A stretch of 64,000 nt of DNA from Pseudodonghicola sp048268305 (GTDB lineage: Bacteria > Pseudomonadota > Alphaproteobacteria > Rhodobacterales > Rhodobacteraceae), in contig NZ_JBLWVT010000002.1 of assembly GCF_048268305.1 (NCBI RefSeq), positions 62,001 through 126,000 of the forward strand, given 5' to 3'. Position numbers and translations under genes: made by a program. Within the stretch, counting starts at the first letter, position 1; each line of letters opens with the position of its first letter. This document shows positions 25,471-34,800 of the stretch, one piece after another. The notes beneath the pieces are model-generated. The model worked only from the letters and a program-made list of their open reading frames with translations. It ran no database searches and was not told the origin of the DNA.

Positions 25471-26388
25471 GTGTTCCAATTCATTCTGAAACGGCTGGGG
25501 CTGGCCATTCTCGTGGCCTTCACCGTGTCGTTCATCAGCTTTTCGCTGCTGTTCCTGGCGGGGGATCCCGCCGCGGCGCTGGCAGGGGAAACTGCGAGCG
25601 GCGAGGATATCGAAACGCTGCGCAAGCTCTATGGCTTCGATCGGCCGATGCTGGTGCAATATGGCGACTGGCTGTTCTCGGCGCTGCGCGGCGATTTCGG
25701 CGAGAGCTATTATTTCAAGCTGCCGGTCGCCGGGCTGATCTTCGACCGTTTGTCGATCACGATGACGCTGGGGGTCTGCGGCATCGCCTTCGCGCTGCTG
25801 ACCGCCGTGCCACTGGGCGTCGCGGCCGCGATCCGTCCCAATTCGCTGATCGACCGCTTCGCGCTGTTCCTCTCGGTGGCGGGGCAGGCGTTGCCGAGCT
25901 TCTGGTTCGGGCTGATCCTGATCGTGGTCTTCTCGATCAAGCTGCGCTGGCTGCCGCCCTCGGGCACCGCGACCTGGCAGCATTTCATCATGCCGACCAT
26001 CGTGTTGGGCTATTACGCGATGCCCGCGATCATGCGGCTGACCCGGGCTGGCATGCTCGAGGTGCTGTCGTCGGATTATATCCGCACCGCGCGGGCCAAG
26101 GGCGCGCCGGAGATACGGGTGATGTTCAAACATGCGCTGCGCAACGCGATCATCCCGGTGGTGAGCCTTGCCGCGGTGCAGATGGGCTTCATGCTGGGCG
26201 GCTCGATCGTGGTTGAATCGATCTTCGCGCTGCATGGCGCCGGCTATCTCGCCTGGGAGAGCATCGGGCGCAACGACCTGCCGACGGTGCAGGCGCTGAT
26301 CCTGATCTTCGCGATGTTCTACATCGTCTTCACCTTTCTGGCCGACGTCCTCAACGCCTGGCTCGATCCGCGGATGAGGAGCAGCTGA
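25471..26388 (+). CDS. ABC peptide-type permease 1 (DppB/GsiC-like)
   Basis: 305 aa from GTG 25471 (FQFILKRLGLAILVAFTVSF), with AAGGG upstream. Six membrane segments; the EAA loop reads YIRTARAKGAPEIRVMFKHA (about 206-225). The usual DppB periplasmic region is present. It is 1 bp from the next gene. Standard member of the peptide/nickel/opine permease family. Confidence 0.92.
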   Translation: MFQFILKRLGLAILVAFTVSFISFSLLFLAGDPAAALAGETASGEDIETLRKLYGFDRPMLVQYGDWLFSALRGDFGESYYFKLPVAGLIFDRLSITMTLGVCGIAFALLTAVPLGVAAAIRPNSLIDRFALFLSVAGQALPSFWFGLILIVVFSIKLRWLPPSGTATWQHFIMPTIVLGYYAMPAIMRLTRAGMLEVLSSDYIRTARAKGAPEIRVMFKHALRNAIIPVVSLAAVQMGFMLGGSIVVESIFALHGAGYLAWESIGRNDLPTVQALILIFAMFYIVFTFLADVLNAWLDPRMRSS

Positions 26389-26389
26389 G

Positions 26390-27289
26390 ATGAGCGACGC
26401 TATGACCGATCCGCTGCTGGCGGAAATCGTCGGGCCGACGCCGGGGCAGATGCTGCGCAGGCGTATCTTCGGGCATCAGGGGCTGCTGATCGGCGGCGCC
26501 GTGGTGGCGCTGCTGGTGCTGGTGGCGATCTTTGCGCCAGTTCTTGCACCGCATGATCCCTATGCGCAAAGCCTGGTGGCGCGGATGAAGCCGCCGGTGT
26601 TCCTGGGCGGCACCTGGGAGCATCCGCTGGGCACCGACCACCTCGGGCGCGATTACCTCTCGCGGCTGATCTATGGCGCCCGGGTGTCGCTGATGATCGG
26701 CCTGATCACCGCGGTGATCTCGGGGCTGATCGGCTCGGTGATGGGGGTCTGCGCCGGGTATTTCGGCGGCCGTGTCGACGCGGTGGTGACCTTTCTGATC
26801 AACGTTCGCCTGGCGATGCCGGTGGTGCTGGTGGCGCTGGCCGTGGTCGCCATCCTTGGCGGCTCGCTGACCGTGATGATCGGGGTTCTGGGGCTGCTTC
26901 TGTGGGACCGGTTCGCGGTTGTGCTGCGCGCCTCGACCCGGCAGGTCCGGGAGCGGGAATATGTGGCGGCGGCGCAGGCGATCGGCGCCTCGACCCCGCG
27001 GATCCTGCTGGCCGAGATCATGCCGAATATCGTCAACAACCTGATCGTCGTGGTCACGCTGGAGATGGCCCATGCGATCCTGCTTGAGGCGGCGCTCAGC
27101 TTTCTGGGCCTTGGCGTGCAACCGCCGACCCCGAGCTGGGGGCTGATGGTCTCCGAGGGCAAGAACATGATGCTGTTCGAACCCTGGCTGGTGATGATCC
27201 CCGGCACGGTGCTTTTCGTGCTGGTTCTGGGCATCAACCTGATGGGCGACGGGCTGCGCGACGTGGCCGCCCCCGAGAACAGGAGCTGA
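26390..27289 (+). CDS. ABC peptide-type permease 2 (DppC/GsiD-like)
   Basis: 299 aa with the long cytoplasmic N-terminus, then HPLGTDHLGRDYLSRLIYGA (about 79-98), the family signature before the second membrane segment, and the EAA loop YVAAAQAIGASTPRILLAEI (about 188-207). Ends at 27289, 4 bp before the first ATPase gene. Confidence 0.92.
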   Translation: MSDAMTDPLLAEIVGPTPGQMLRRRIFGHQGLLIGGAVVALLVLVAIFAPVLAPHDPYAQSLVARMKPPVFLGGTWEHPLGTDHLGRDYLSRLIYGARVSLMIGLITAVISGLIGSVMGVCAGYFGGRVDAVVTFLINVRLAMPVVLVALAVVAILGGSLTVMIGVLGLLLWDRFAVVLRASTRQVREREYVAAAQAIGASTPRILLAEIMPNIVNNLIVVVTLEMAHAILLEAALSFLGLGVQPPTPSWGLMVSEGKNMMLFEPWLVMIPGTVLFVLVLGINLMGDGLRDVAAPENRS

Positions 27290-27293
27290 ACCG

Positions 27294-28295
27294 ATGGGAG
27301 ACAGGCTTCTTACCGTCCGCGATCTGGTGATCGACATTCCCGTCGGTGGCGGCACGCTGCATGCGGTGCGCGGCATCGACTTCGACCTCGACCGCGGCGA
27401 GGTGCTGTGCATCGTCGGCGAAAGCGGCTCGGGCAAATCGCTGACCTCGCTGGCGCTGATGGGGCTTCTGGGCAAGCGGATCAAGCCCAGGGCTGCACAG
27501 ATGGATTTCGATGGCACGGCATTGCTCGGCGCATCGAAGAAGACCATGCGCGGCCTGCGCGGCGCGCGCATGTCGATGATCTTCCAGGAACCGATGACCT
27601 CGCTCAACCCGGCCTATACCATCGGCGATCAGCTGATGGAGGCGATGCTCTTGCACCGTGACGTACCGCGGTCGCAAGCGCGGGCGCGGGCGGTCGAGCT
27701 GCTGGAAAAGGTCGGCATCACCGCCGCCGAAAGCCGGCTGGGCCAATATCCGCATCAGCTCTCGGGCGGGTTGCGGCAGCGGGTGATGATCGCCATGGCG
27801 CTGATGTGCGGGCCGGAGCTGATCATCGCCGATGAGCCGACCACCGCGCTCGACGTGACGATCCAGGCGCAGATCCTGCGACTGCTGGTCGATCTGGTGC
27901 GCGAGATGGACATGGCGATGATCCTGATCACCCACGATCTGGGCGTGGTGGCCCGGGTCGCCGACAAGGTGGCGGTGATGTATGCCGGCGAGCTGGTGGA
28001 AACCGGCCCCGCGAAAGAGATCTTCGGATCCCCGATGCACCCCTATACCCGTGGGTTGCTGCGTTGCATCCCGCTGCCGGGCAAGACCAAGCGCGGCAGT
28101 GAGCTGGGCACCATCCCGGGCATCGTGCCCTCGCTGGTGGGGCGGGTGTCGGGCTGCGTCTTCCGTACCCGCTGCACCTTTGCGACCGAGGCCTGCCGGG
28201 GCGATATCCCGCGCCACCTGCGGGGTCCGCAGGCCTTCCGCTGCGTGCTGGACGACGGCGGGCTCTCCCAAGAAAAACAAGAGGTGCAGGCATGA
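27294..28295 (+). CDS. ABC peptide-type ATPase 1 (DppD-like)
   Basis: 333 aa. Walker A GESGSGKSLTS (about 40-50), Q-loop FQEPMTSLNP, signature LSGGLRQRVMIA (about 156-167), Walker B IIADEPTTALDV, H-loop ITHDLGVV. The C-terminal oligopeptide/dipeptide extension has a CVFRTRCTFATEAC cluster of Cys residues (about 283-296), typical of DppD-type proteins that can hold an iron-sulphur cluster. Overlaps the next ATPase gene by 4 bp. Confidence 0.93.
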   Translation: MGDRLLTVRDLVIDIPVGGGTLHAVRGIDFDLDRGEVLCIVGESGSGKSLTSLALMGLLGKRIKPRAAQMDFDGTALLGASKKTMRGLRGARMSMIFQEPMTSLNPAYTIGDQLMEAMLLHRDVPRSQARARAVELLEKVGITAAESRLGQYPHQLSGGLRQRVMIAMALMCGPELIIADEPTTALDVTIQAQILRLLVDLVREMDMAMILITHDLGVVARVADKVAVMYAGELVETGPAKEIFGSPMHPYTRGLLRCIPLPGKTKRGSELGTIPGIVPSLVGRVSGCVFRTRCTFATEACRGDIPRHLRGPQAFRCVLDDGGLSQEKQEVQA

Positions 28296-29272
28296 CCGCT
28301 CCGGTTCTGGAACTGCGCAACGTCGTCAAGACCTATAGCGTGAAACAGGGGCTGATGGGGCGCCCGAAGCCCCTGACCGCGGTCAAGGACGTGAGCCTCA
28401 GCCTCGGCCGCAGCGAAGTGCTGGGGCTGGTGGGGGAATCCGGTTGCGGCAAGTCGACGCTCGCCAAGATCCTGCTGGGGCTGGAGGCACCGACCTCGGG
28501 CGAGGTGCTGGTTGATGGTGAGGCCCTGGGCGGGCAAGATCGGCTGAAGCTGGCCCGCCGCATCCAGCCGATCTTTCAGGATCCCTATTCCTCGCTCAAC
28601 CCGCGCAAGAGCATTGCCGACATCATCTCGCTGCCGTTGCGGGTGCATGGTGTCGGTGACGCCGCCAGCCAGAAACAGGCGGTGCGCGACATTCTCGATG
28701 TGGTCGGCCTGCCGGCACGGGTGATGAACACCTATCCCAGCCAGATGTCGGGCGGTCAGCGGCAGCGCGTCGCCATCGCCCGGGCGCTGATCATGAAGCC
28801 CGAGATCGTCATCTGTGACGAGCCGACCTCGGCGCTCGATGTGTCGGTGCAGTCGCAGATCCTCAACCTGCTGGGCGAGCTGCGGCGCGAATTCGGGCTG
28901 ACGTATCTGTTTATCTCGCACAACCTCGCGGTGGTCGAACATCTCGCCACCCGGGTGGCGGTGATGTATCTGGGCCGGATCGTGGAAGAGGCCGAGACCG
29001 GCGAGCTTTTCGATAATCCGCGCCATCCCTACAGCCGTGCGCTGCTGAAATCGGTGCTGACCCCGGAACCGGGGCTTGGCGTGCCGGATACCCAGTTGGG
29101 CATGGCCTATCCGAACCCGATCAACCCGCCCTCGGGCTGCGCCTTTCATCCGCGTTGTCCGCTGGCGACGAATCTTTGCAAGACCAAGGCGCCGCGCCCC
29201 GTGCCTCAGCCGGGTGGGTTGGTGGAATGCCATCTTTACGATCCTGAAACCGAAATGTTCGAACAGGCCTGA
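28292..29272 (+). CDS. ABC peptide-type ATPase 2 (DppF-like)
   Basis: 326 aa. Walker A GESGCGKSTLA (about 49-59), Q-loop FQDPYSSLNPR, signature MSGGQRQRVAIA (about 153-164), Walker B VICDEPTSALDV, H-loop ISHNLAVV. The C-terminus again has the HPRCPLATNLC extension. Pairs with the preceding ATPase as the heterodimer of Dpp/Opp/Gsi systems; gamma-glutamyltransferase follows after 4 bp. Confidence 0.93.
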   Translation: MTAPVLELRNVVKTYSVKQGLMGRPKPLTAVKDVSLSLGRSEVLGLVGESGCGKSTLAKILLGLEAPTSGEVLVDGEALGGQDRLKLARRIQPIFQDPYSSLNPRKSIADIISLPLRVHGVGDAASQKQAVRDILDVVGLPARVMNTYPSQMSGGQRQRVAIARALIMKPEIVICDEPTSALDVSVQSQILNLLGELRREFGLTYLFISHNLAVVEHLATRVAVMYLGRIVEEAETGELFDNPRHPYSRALLKSVLTPEPGLGVPDTQLGMAYPNPINPPSGCAFHPRCPLATNLCKTKAPRPVPQPGGLVECHLYDPETEMFEQA

Positions 29273-29276
29273 TCCG

Positions 29277-30863
29277 ATGAAAACCTCGCTCTCACGCACC
29301 CAGACGGTCACCAAGACCGTGATTGAAACCAAGGGGGGCGTGGTGGCGTCCCAGCACAGCCTCGCGGCGCAGGCCGGCGCGGCCGCGCTTGCCGCAGGGG
29401 GCGACGCGGTCGATGCGGCGGTGGCCGCCTCCTTCGTGTTGGGGGTTCTCGAACCCTGGATGAGCGGCCCGGCCGGCGGCGGCGCCATGATGCTCTGGCG
29501 CGCGGACAAGGGCGAGGCGATCGCGCTGAACTACGGCATGCGCGCGCCGAAGGGGCTCAAGGTCTCGGACTATCCGCTGTCGGGCAAGGGCAAGTCCGGC
29601 GATCTCTTCCCCTGGGAGGAGGTGGTCGACAACCGCAACCTTCAGGGCGCCACCGCCGTGGCGGTGCCCGGCGTGGTTGACGGGCTGGGCCAGGCGCATG
29701 CGCGCTGGGGCCGGATGCCCTGGGCCGATCTGCTGGCCCCGGCCATCGCCCACGCCAAGGAAGGCATGCTGGTCGACTGGTACGCGGCGCTGATCATCGC
29801 CTCGACCACGCGGGAACTGGCCAAGGATGCGGACGCGGCAGCGATGTTCCTGGAGGACGGCCAATGGCCCAGCATCGGCGCCTGGACTGCGCTGGCGGAA
29901 AAGCGGATCGACCAGTCGAAGATGGCCGCGACGCTGGAAGAGATCGCCCGCAGCGGTGCCCGGGCGCTGTACGACGGCGATCTGGGCGCGGCGCTGGCCC
30001 GCGATGTGCAGGACAAGGGAGGCTGCCTGAGCCATGACGACCTGCGCGCCTATAGCGCGACCTTCCATCCGGCACTGAGCTTTGCCTATCGCGACGCGAC
30101 CCTCCACGCGGTGCCCGGGCTGACCGCCGGGCCGACCCTGAAACAGGCGCTGTGCCTGGCGGCCGAGACCGAGCTGTCCGGCAGTGCCTCCCCTGATGGC
30201 GAGGCCTACGCCGCCTGGGCGCGCGGGTTGAAATCGGCCTATGTCAGCCGGCTGTCCGGCATGGGCGACACTGGTGAAAGCACCACCGCGCCGGGCTGCA
30301 CCACCCATTTCTCGGTGGTCGACCGGCAGGGCAACATGGTGGCGATGACCCAGACGCTGTTGTCGATCTTCGGCAGTCGGGTGGTGTCGCCCTCCACCGG
30401 GCTGCTCTTGAACAACGGCATTATGTGGTTCGACCCCGAACAGGGCAAACCCAATTCGCTCGGCCCCGACAAGGCCTGTCTGATGAACGTCTGCCCGGTG
30501 CTGGGCGAGGCTGGCGATACCCGCTTTGCCTTTGGCGCCAGCGGTGGGCGCAAGATCGTCTCGGCGGTGGCGCAGCTTGCCGGTTTCGTAAGCGATTATG
30601 GCATGGACGTGGGCCAGGCCTTCCACAGCCCGCGGATCGACGTTTCCGGCGGTGAGACGCTGGTGGCCGATGAGACGCTCGCCCCCGAGATCCTCGCGCG
30701 CCTGGCCGAGGAGAACCAGGTGGTGACAACCAAGCGCACCGTCTTCCCCTATGCCTTCGCCTGCCCGGCGGGGGTGATGCGACGCGGCGGTCTGAATTCC
30801 GGCTGTACCGAGATCATGTCGCCCTGGGGCGATGCGATCACCGAAGAGGAGATGACCCAATGA
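29277..30863 (+). CDS. Gamma-glutamyltransferase family protein, cytosolic
   Basis: 528 aa from the ATG at 29277. It has the Ntn-hydrolase layout: early ASQHSLAAQAGAAALAAGGD (about 25-44), DAVDAAVAASFVLGV and the processing site GC-TTHFSVVDRQGNMVA with the nucleophile Thr at residue 342, preceded by the large-subunit segment. No signal peptide is present, unlike periplasmic Ggt, so it should act on cargo after import. The stop overlaps the M20 peptidase start. It would remove the gamma-glutamyl group from imported glutathione-like or gamma-glutamylated compounds. Some family members are acylases or hydrolases instead. Confidence 0.88.
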   Translation: MKTSLSRTQTVTKTVIETKGGVVASQHSLAAQAGAAALAAGGDAVDAAVAASFVLGVLEPWMSGPAGGGAMMLWRADKGEAIALNYGMRAPKGLKVSDYPLSGKGKSGDLFPWEEVVDNRNLQGATAVAVPGVVDGLGQAHARWGRMPWADLLAPAIAHAKEGMLVDWYAALIIASTTRELAKDADAAAMFLEDGQWPSIGAWTALAEKRIDQSKMAATLEEIARSGARALYDGDLGAALARDVQDKGGCLSHDDLRAYSATFHPALSFAYRDATLHAVPGLTAGPTLKQALCLAAETELSGSASPDGEAYAAWARGLKSAYVSRLSGMGDTGESTTAPGCTTHFSVVDRQGNMVAMTQTLLSIFGSRVVSPSTGLLLNNGIMWFDPEQGKPNSLGPDKACLMNVCPVLGEAGDTRFAFGASGGRKIVSAVAQLAGFVSDYGMDVGQAFHSPRIDVSGGETLVADETLAPEILARLAEENQVVTTKRTVFPYAFACPAGVMRRGGLNSGCTEIMSPWGDAITEEEMTQ

Positions 30864-32251
30864 CCCGCGATGACGCGATCGGCACCATTCACGCCTATTT
30901 CGACGAAGGCCGGTTCCAGACCGAGCTGGCGGAACTGGTGGCCTATCCCACCGAGAGCCAGAACCCGGAGGCGGCGCCCGAGCTTGGCCGCTATCTGGAG
31001 GCGGCGATGAAGCCGCGCCTGACCGCAATGGGCTTTGATTGCGAGACCTTCGACAACCCGGTCGAGGGCGCCGGTCCCTTCCTGATCGCCGAGCGGCACG
31101 AGGGCGACGATCTGCCCACCGTGCTGATCTATGGCCATGGCGACGTGATCCGCGCGCAAGAGGGCATGTGGCGCGAGGGCCTGGCCCCCTTCACCCTGGT
31201 GGAGGAGGGAGACCGGCTCTATGGCCGGGGCACCGCCGATAACAAGGGCCAGCATCTGATCAATATCGCCGCCCTCGACGCGGTGCTCGAAGTGCGCGGC
31301 AAGCTCGGATTCAACACCCGCATCGTGATCGAGACGGGGGAGGAGACCGGCTCCCCCGGCCTGCGCGAGTTCTTCGCGGCAGAGAAGCCGCGGCTTGAGG
31401 CCGACGTGCTGATCGCCTCGGATGGGCCGCGGTTGCAGCCCGACACGCCGACCGTGTTCATGGGCGCCCGCGGTGGCTCCACCTTCGATCTGGTGGTCGA
31501 TCTGCGGCAAGGCGCGCATCACTCGGGCAACTGGGGCGGGCTGCTGGCCGATCCGGCGATGATCCTGGCGCAGGCGCTATCGGTGATCACCGACGCGCGC
31601 GGCCAGATCCAGGTGCCGGAATGGCGCCCCGACAGCCTGACGCCGAAGATCCGCGCCGCGCTCAGCGATCTGCCGCTGAGGATGGACGAGGGCCCGAGCA
31701 TCGACGAGGATTGGGGTGAGGAAAGCCTGACCCCGGCCGAACGGGTCTTCGGTTGGAACAGCTTTGCCGTGCTGGCGATGAAAAGCGGTGTTCCCGAGGC
31801 GCCGGTGAACGCGATTTCGGATTACGCCAAGGCCACCTGTCAGCTCCGCTTCGTGGTGGGCACCGATCCCGATCAGATCGTGCCGGCGCTGCGTCGTCAC
31901 CTCGATGCCCATGGCTTCGGTCAGGTGCAGATCGTGCCACACAAGCGCGGGTCTTTCCCGGCGACGCGGCTCGACCCGGATCACCCCTGGGCGGCCTTCG
32001 TGCGCAACTCGCTGGAGCAGACCGCCGGCAAGCCGCCGCATGTGCTGCCGAACCTGGCCGGCTCGCTGCCGAACGACTGCTTCACCGATATCCTCGGCCT
32101 GCCGACGGTCTGGGTGCCGCATTCCTATCGCGCCTGCTCGCAGCACGCGCCGAACGAACATGTGCTCAAGCCGATCTGCCGCGACGCGCTCGGCTGCATG
32201 GCGGGACTGTTTTGGGACATCGGCGAAACCGGCGGGCCGGCACTGGGGTGA
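30860..32251 (+). CDS. M20 family metallopeptidase
   Basis: 463 aa. Di-zinc ligands appear in order: LIYGHGDVI (His, Asp; about 88-96), GRGTADNKGQ (Asp; about 121-130), ETGEETGSPGL (Glu pair; about 156-166), an Asp in IASDGPRL and the C-terminal His in CSQHAPNEH. A dimerisation domain with DLRQGAHHSGNWGG lies between. Such enzymes split dipeptides or N-acyl amino acids; after gamma-glutamyltransferase, a Cys-Gly-type dipeptidase would be the logical role. Coupled to the preceding gene by a 4-bp overlap and last in the operon. Confidence 0.88.
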   Translation: MTRDDAIGTIHAYFDEGRFQTELAELVAYPTESQNPEAAPELGRYLEAAMKPRLTAMGFDCETFDNPVEGAGPFLIAERHEGDDLPTVLIYGHGDVIRAQEGMWREGLAPFTLVEEGDRLYGRGTADNKGQHLINIAALDAVLEVRGKLGFNTRIVIETGEETGSPGLREFFAAEKPRLEADVLIASDGPRLQPDTPTVFMGARGGSTFDLVVDLRQGAHHSGNWGGLLADPAMILAQALSVITDARGQIQVPEWRPDSLTPKIRAALSDLPLRMDEGPSIDEDWGEESLTPAERVFGWNSFAVLAMKSGVPEAPVNAISDYAKATCQLRFVVGTDPDQIVPALRRHLDAHGFGQVQIVPHKRGSFPATRLDPDHPWAAFVRNSLEQTAGKPPHVLPNLAGSLPNDCFTDILGLPTVWVPHSYRACSQHAPNEHVLKPICRDALGCMAGLFWDIGETGGPALG

Positions 32252-32356
32252 CGGCCTGCCATCGCTGAACGGGCCCCGTCTCCTTGATGGGGTGAGCGGC
32301 AGCGTCTTGATCGGGTTCGCCCTGCGACGGCTGACGGAGCGGTGCGTGGGATGACC

Positions 32357-33121
32357 TCAGATCTTCATCCGACGCTGCAGCTGACCGGGCGTGATCCCAT
32401 GGGCGGCATGAAAGGCGGCGATGAGACCGCTCGCGGTGGCGTAGCCGGCGGCATGGGCTGCATGCTGCACGCTTTTGCCGGCCATCAACGGGGCAATCGC
32501 GCGTGCCAGCCGCAGGTCACGCATCCAGGTGGCCCAACTCTGCCCGGTGTCGCGACGGACGAGCCGTTGCAGGCTGCGCCGCGACAGCGCCAGTGCCGCG
32601 GCCCAGTGGTCGAGCGGATGGTCGGCCCCATCGAGATGTGCCTGCGCGATACGACGCAGGCGCGGGTCGGTGGGCAGGGGCAGCGTGGGCGCGGGGGCGG
32701 GGCGCGCAAGCCGGTCCCACAGCACGGCCGTCAGCCGGGCGAAGGCGGGCTCTTGCCGGTCGGCGCGGCTGGACCCTGCGAGGGTGCGGAGAAGTTCGGC
32801 CTCCAGCGCCTCGAGAGGGAAAGGCGTGGGGTCCTTGGGCAGCGGCGCCGCGGCGGGCCGGGTGTAGAGATTGACCGATTGCCGCGCGCCCTCGGCCCGG
32901 ATGCGGTGGCGGTGCTTTGGTGGAAGCCAGATCGCCATGCCGGGAGAGAGAAGATGCAGCCTGCGTCCTGTCTCGACCGTCACCGGCCGGTCCGGGCACC
33001 AGGCGAGCTGTCCGCGCCAATGCGCATGTGCCTCGGGCATGGTGCCGGGTGTGAAGCTCGTGATCCTGCCGATCACCGGACTCCCATCCTCGGCAAATCC
33101 TCCGATCTCATCGCGCTGCAT
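32357..33121 (-). CDS. AraC family transcriptional regulator with cupin domain
   Basis: 254 aa: N-terminal cupin-type sensor (about 20-90; EAHAHWRGQLAWCP, GMAIWLPPKHRHRI) and a C-terminal double helix-turn-helix (about 155-252; ALALSRRSLQRLVRRDTGQS, AAHAAGYATASGLIAAFHAA). Such proteins often control a neighbouring exporter; it is divergent from a TSUP family exporter 91 bp away, which is the likely target. Confidence 0.87.
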   Translation of the reverse strand: MQRDEIGGFAEDGSPVIGRITSFTPGTMPEAHAHWRGQLAWCPDRPVTVETGRRLHLLSPGMAIWLPPKHRHRIRAEGARQSVNLYTRPAAAPLPKDPTPFPLEALEAELLRTLAGSSRADRQEPAFARLTAVLWDRLARPAPAPTLPLPTDPRLRRIAQAHLDGADHPLDHWAAALALSRRSLQRLVRRDTGQSWATWMRDLRLARAIAPLMAGKSVQHAAHAAGYATASGLIAAFHAAHGITPGQLQRRMKI

Positions 33122-33212
33122 GTTGGCACCTCCGGGGTATCATCTGGCACCGGGGCGACACATTTTTCCAGCCCCTCCGTCAGGATCGCGTGGAGGCGGA
33201 GCGGAGGACCGG

Positions 33213-33953
33213 ATGGATATAACGACAATGGCGCTGCTCGCGGGCGCGGGGCTGCTCGGCGGGCTGTGCAATGCGATCGCGGGCGGAGGCACGTTCTTCA
33301 CCTTCCCGGCGCTGCTGGCCGTGGGGCTGCCGCCGGTGACGGCGGGGGCGACCAGCGCAGTGGCGATCTGGCCCGGCCATGCGGCCAGCCTGATCGGTGA
33401 AGGCGCGGTGCTGCGGCAGGAACTGATCGCGCGGCCCGGGCGGGTTGCGGTGTTCGCGCTGGCCTCGGCGGTCGGGGCCGGGCTGTTGCTGGTGTCAGGA
33501 GATGCGCTGTTTCGGCAGCTGGTCCCCTGGCTGCTGCTCTTCGCGACGCTGGTGTTTGCGGCGGGCCCCATGCTCAACCGCTGGCTCGCCCGCCGCGGGG
33601 TGTCGATCGGCCCCGTCCTTGCCGTCTGCGCCGAGGGGGTCGTTGCCCTCTATGGCGGCTACTTTGGGGCAGGGCTGGGGGTGCTGCTGCTGGCGCTGCT
33701 GACCGTGACGGGGGACGACGATCTGAAGCGGCTGAACGTGGTCAAGAATGCCTTGGCGACGCTCGCGACCAGTATCGCCGTCCTGATCTTCGCCTTTGGC
33801 GGCGCGGTGGCCTGGGGGCCGGCTGCCCTGGTCTTTCTGGGGGCGGCGGCGGGGGGTGTCATCGGTGGCCGGCTGGCGCGCCGGGTGAAGCCGCACCTTC
33901 TGCGCGCCGCCATCGTCTGCCTCGGCCTGTTGCTGGTCTGGCACTACGCGTGA
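33213..33953 (+). CDS. TSUP/TauE-SafE family membrane transporter
   Basis: 246 aa from the ATG at 33213 with GGAGG 7 bp upstream. About seven to eight hydrophobic segments; the repeated signature appears as GLLGGLCNAIAGGGTFFTFP (about 13-32) and the second half GGYFGAGLGVLLLALL (about 149-164). These proteins export sulphite, sulphoacetate or other organosulphur anions. Its end abuts a broken aminotransferase gene on the opposite strand. Confidence 0.88.
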   Translation: MDITTMALLAGAGLLGGLCNAIAGGGTFFTFPALLAVGLPPVTAGATSAVAIWPGHAASLIGEGAVLRQELIARPGRVAVFALASAVGAGLLLVSGDALFRQLVPWLLLFATLVFAAGPMLNRWLARRGVSIGPVLAVCAEGVVALYGGYFGAGLGVLLLALLTVTGDDDLKRLNVVKNALATLATSIAVLIFAFGGAVAWGPAALVFLGAAAGGVIGGRLARRVKPHLLRAAIVCLGLLLVWHYA

Positions 33954-33954
33954 G

Positions 33955-34659
33955 CCCGGGTCGAGACCACGCGCAAGGTCGAAGACATGGCGCTTGGTCA
34001 GGCTGTCGAGAAAGCATGTGGGAAGGGGAGACAGAAGCCTCCCGTCCCGGACGAGGACGATGTTCGTCACCGTGGTTTCGGCGACATGGCCTGCCATATC
34101 CAGCATGAGGGCATCGTCATGTCCGCTACGAGCGGCCGCGGCCCGCGACAAGGTTCCGGTCATGTAGAGCCCCGAGCATTTCGACGCCGTCGGCGCCGTA
34201 TCGGGCGCGGGGCGCCGCCAATCCGAGAGAACCAGGCGCAATCCGCCGGTCCCGTCTCCAAGGGCGGTCTCCACTGGCCAGTCCCAGGCCGCGATGGCGG
34301 TATGGAACCGGCACCCCTGTGCCGAAACGGTGACGCTTTCGCTGCCGCGCCAGGCGATCGGCGGAACCCCGCAATCCGCCAGCCCAAAGCACGGCCTCGG
34401 CTGTGGCCTGAAGATCATCGACCAGCCATGGCAGCGTGTAGCCGAGAAGTTCGGCCGAGCGCTGCAGGCACCGGAAATGCTCCTTGCCCAGAAACAGGCG
34501 GCCGTCATAGGCGCGGATACCTTCGAAGACCGCGCCGCTGTTCTGCAGAGAGTGCGTCAGAACATGCAGCCTCGCCTCACCGGACGGCAGAAGCGTCCCG
34601 TCGAACCAGACGGGACTCGCCGTATCGACGAGCGGGGCCTTCACGGCTTCGGTCAGCAT
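33955..34659 (-). pseudogene. Frameshifted and truncated class IV aminotransferase (branched-chain type)
   Basis: The first frame (34659 to about 34380) reads WFDGTLLPSGEARLHVLTHS, then LQNSGAVFEGIRAYDG and FLGKEHFRCLQRSAELLGY, the N-terminal half of IlvE-like aminotransferases. Homology then moves to another frame (about 34370-33960): PPIAWRGSE, WRRPAPDTAPTASKCSGLYM with the PLP Lys, DDALMLDMAGHVAETTVTNI and PTCFLDSLTKRHVFDLARG. A single shift near 34375 explains this. The last 60-70 residues are missing where it meets the TSUP gene. The start and an ordinary leader remain, and a LysR gene diverges from it. Confidence 0.85.
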
Positions 34660-34800
34660 TCGGGATTTCCCAGTTCGCGGATGGTGGGCCGATCTTCAGG
34701 CTCAAAAGCGGGGCAGGCGAGTGAGCAGTTTTCAGGCGCTGATGAGAAAGCGCCCTTCGCGTGGTGCCGGTTATCGGCGATAGTCGGTTTGTGAGGATCT

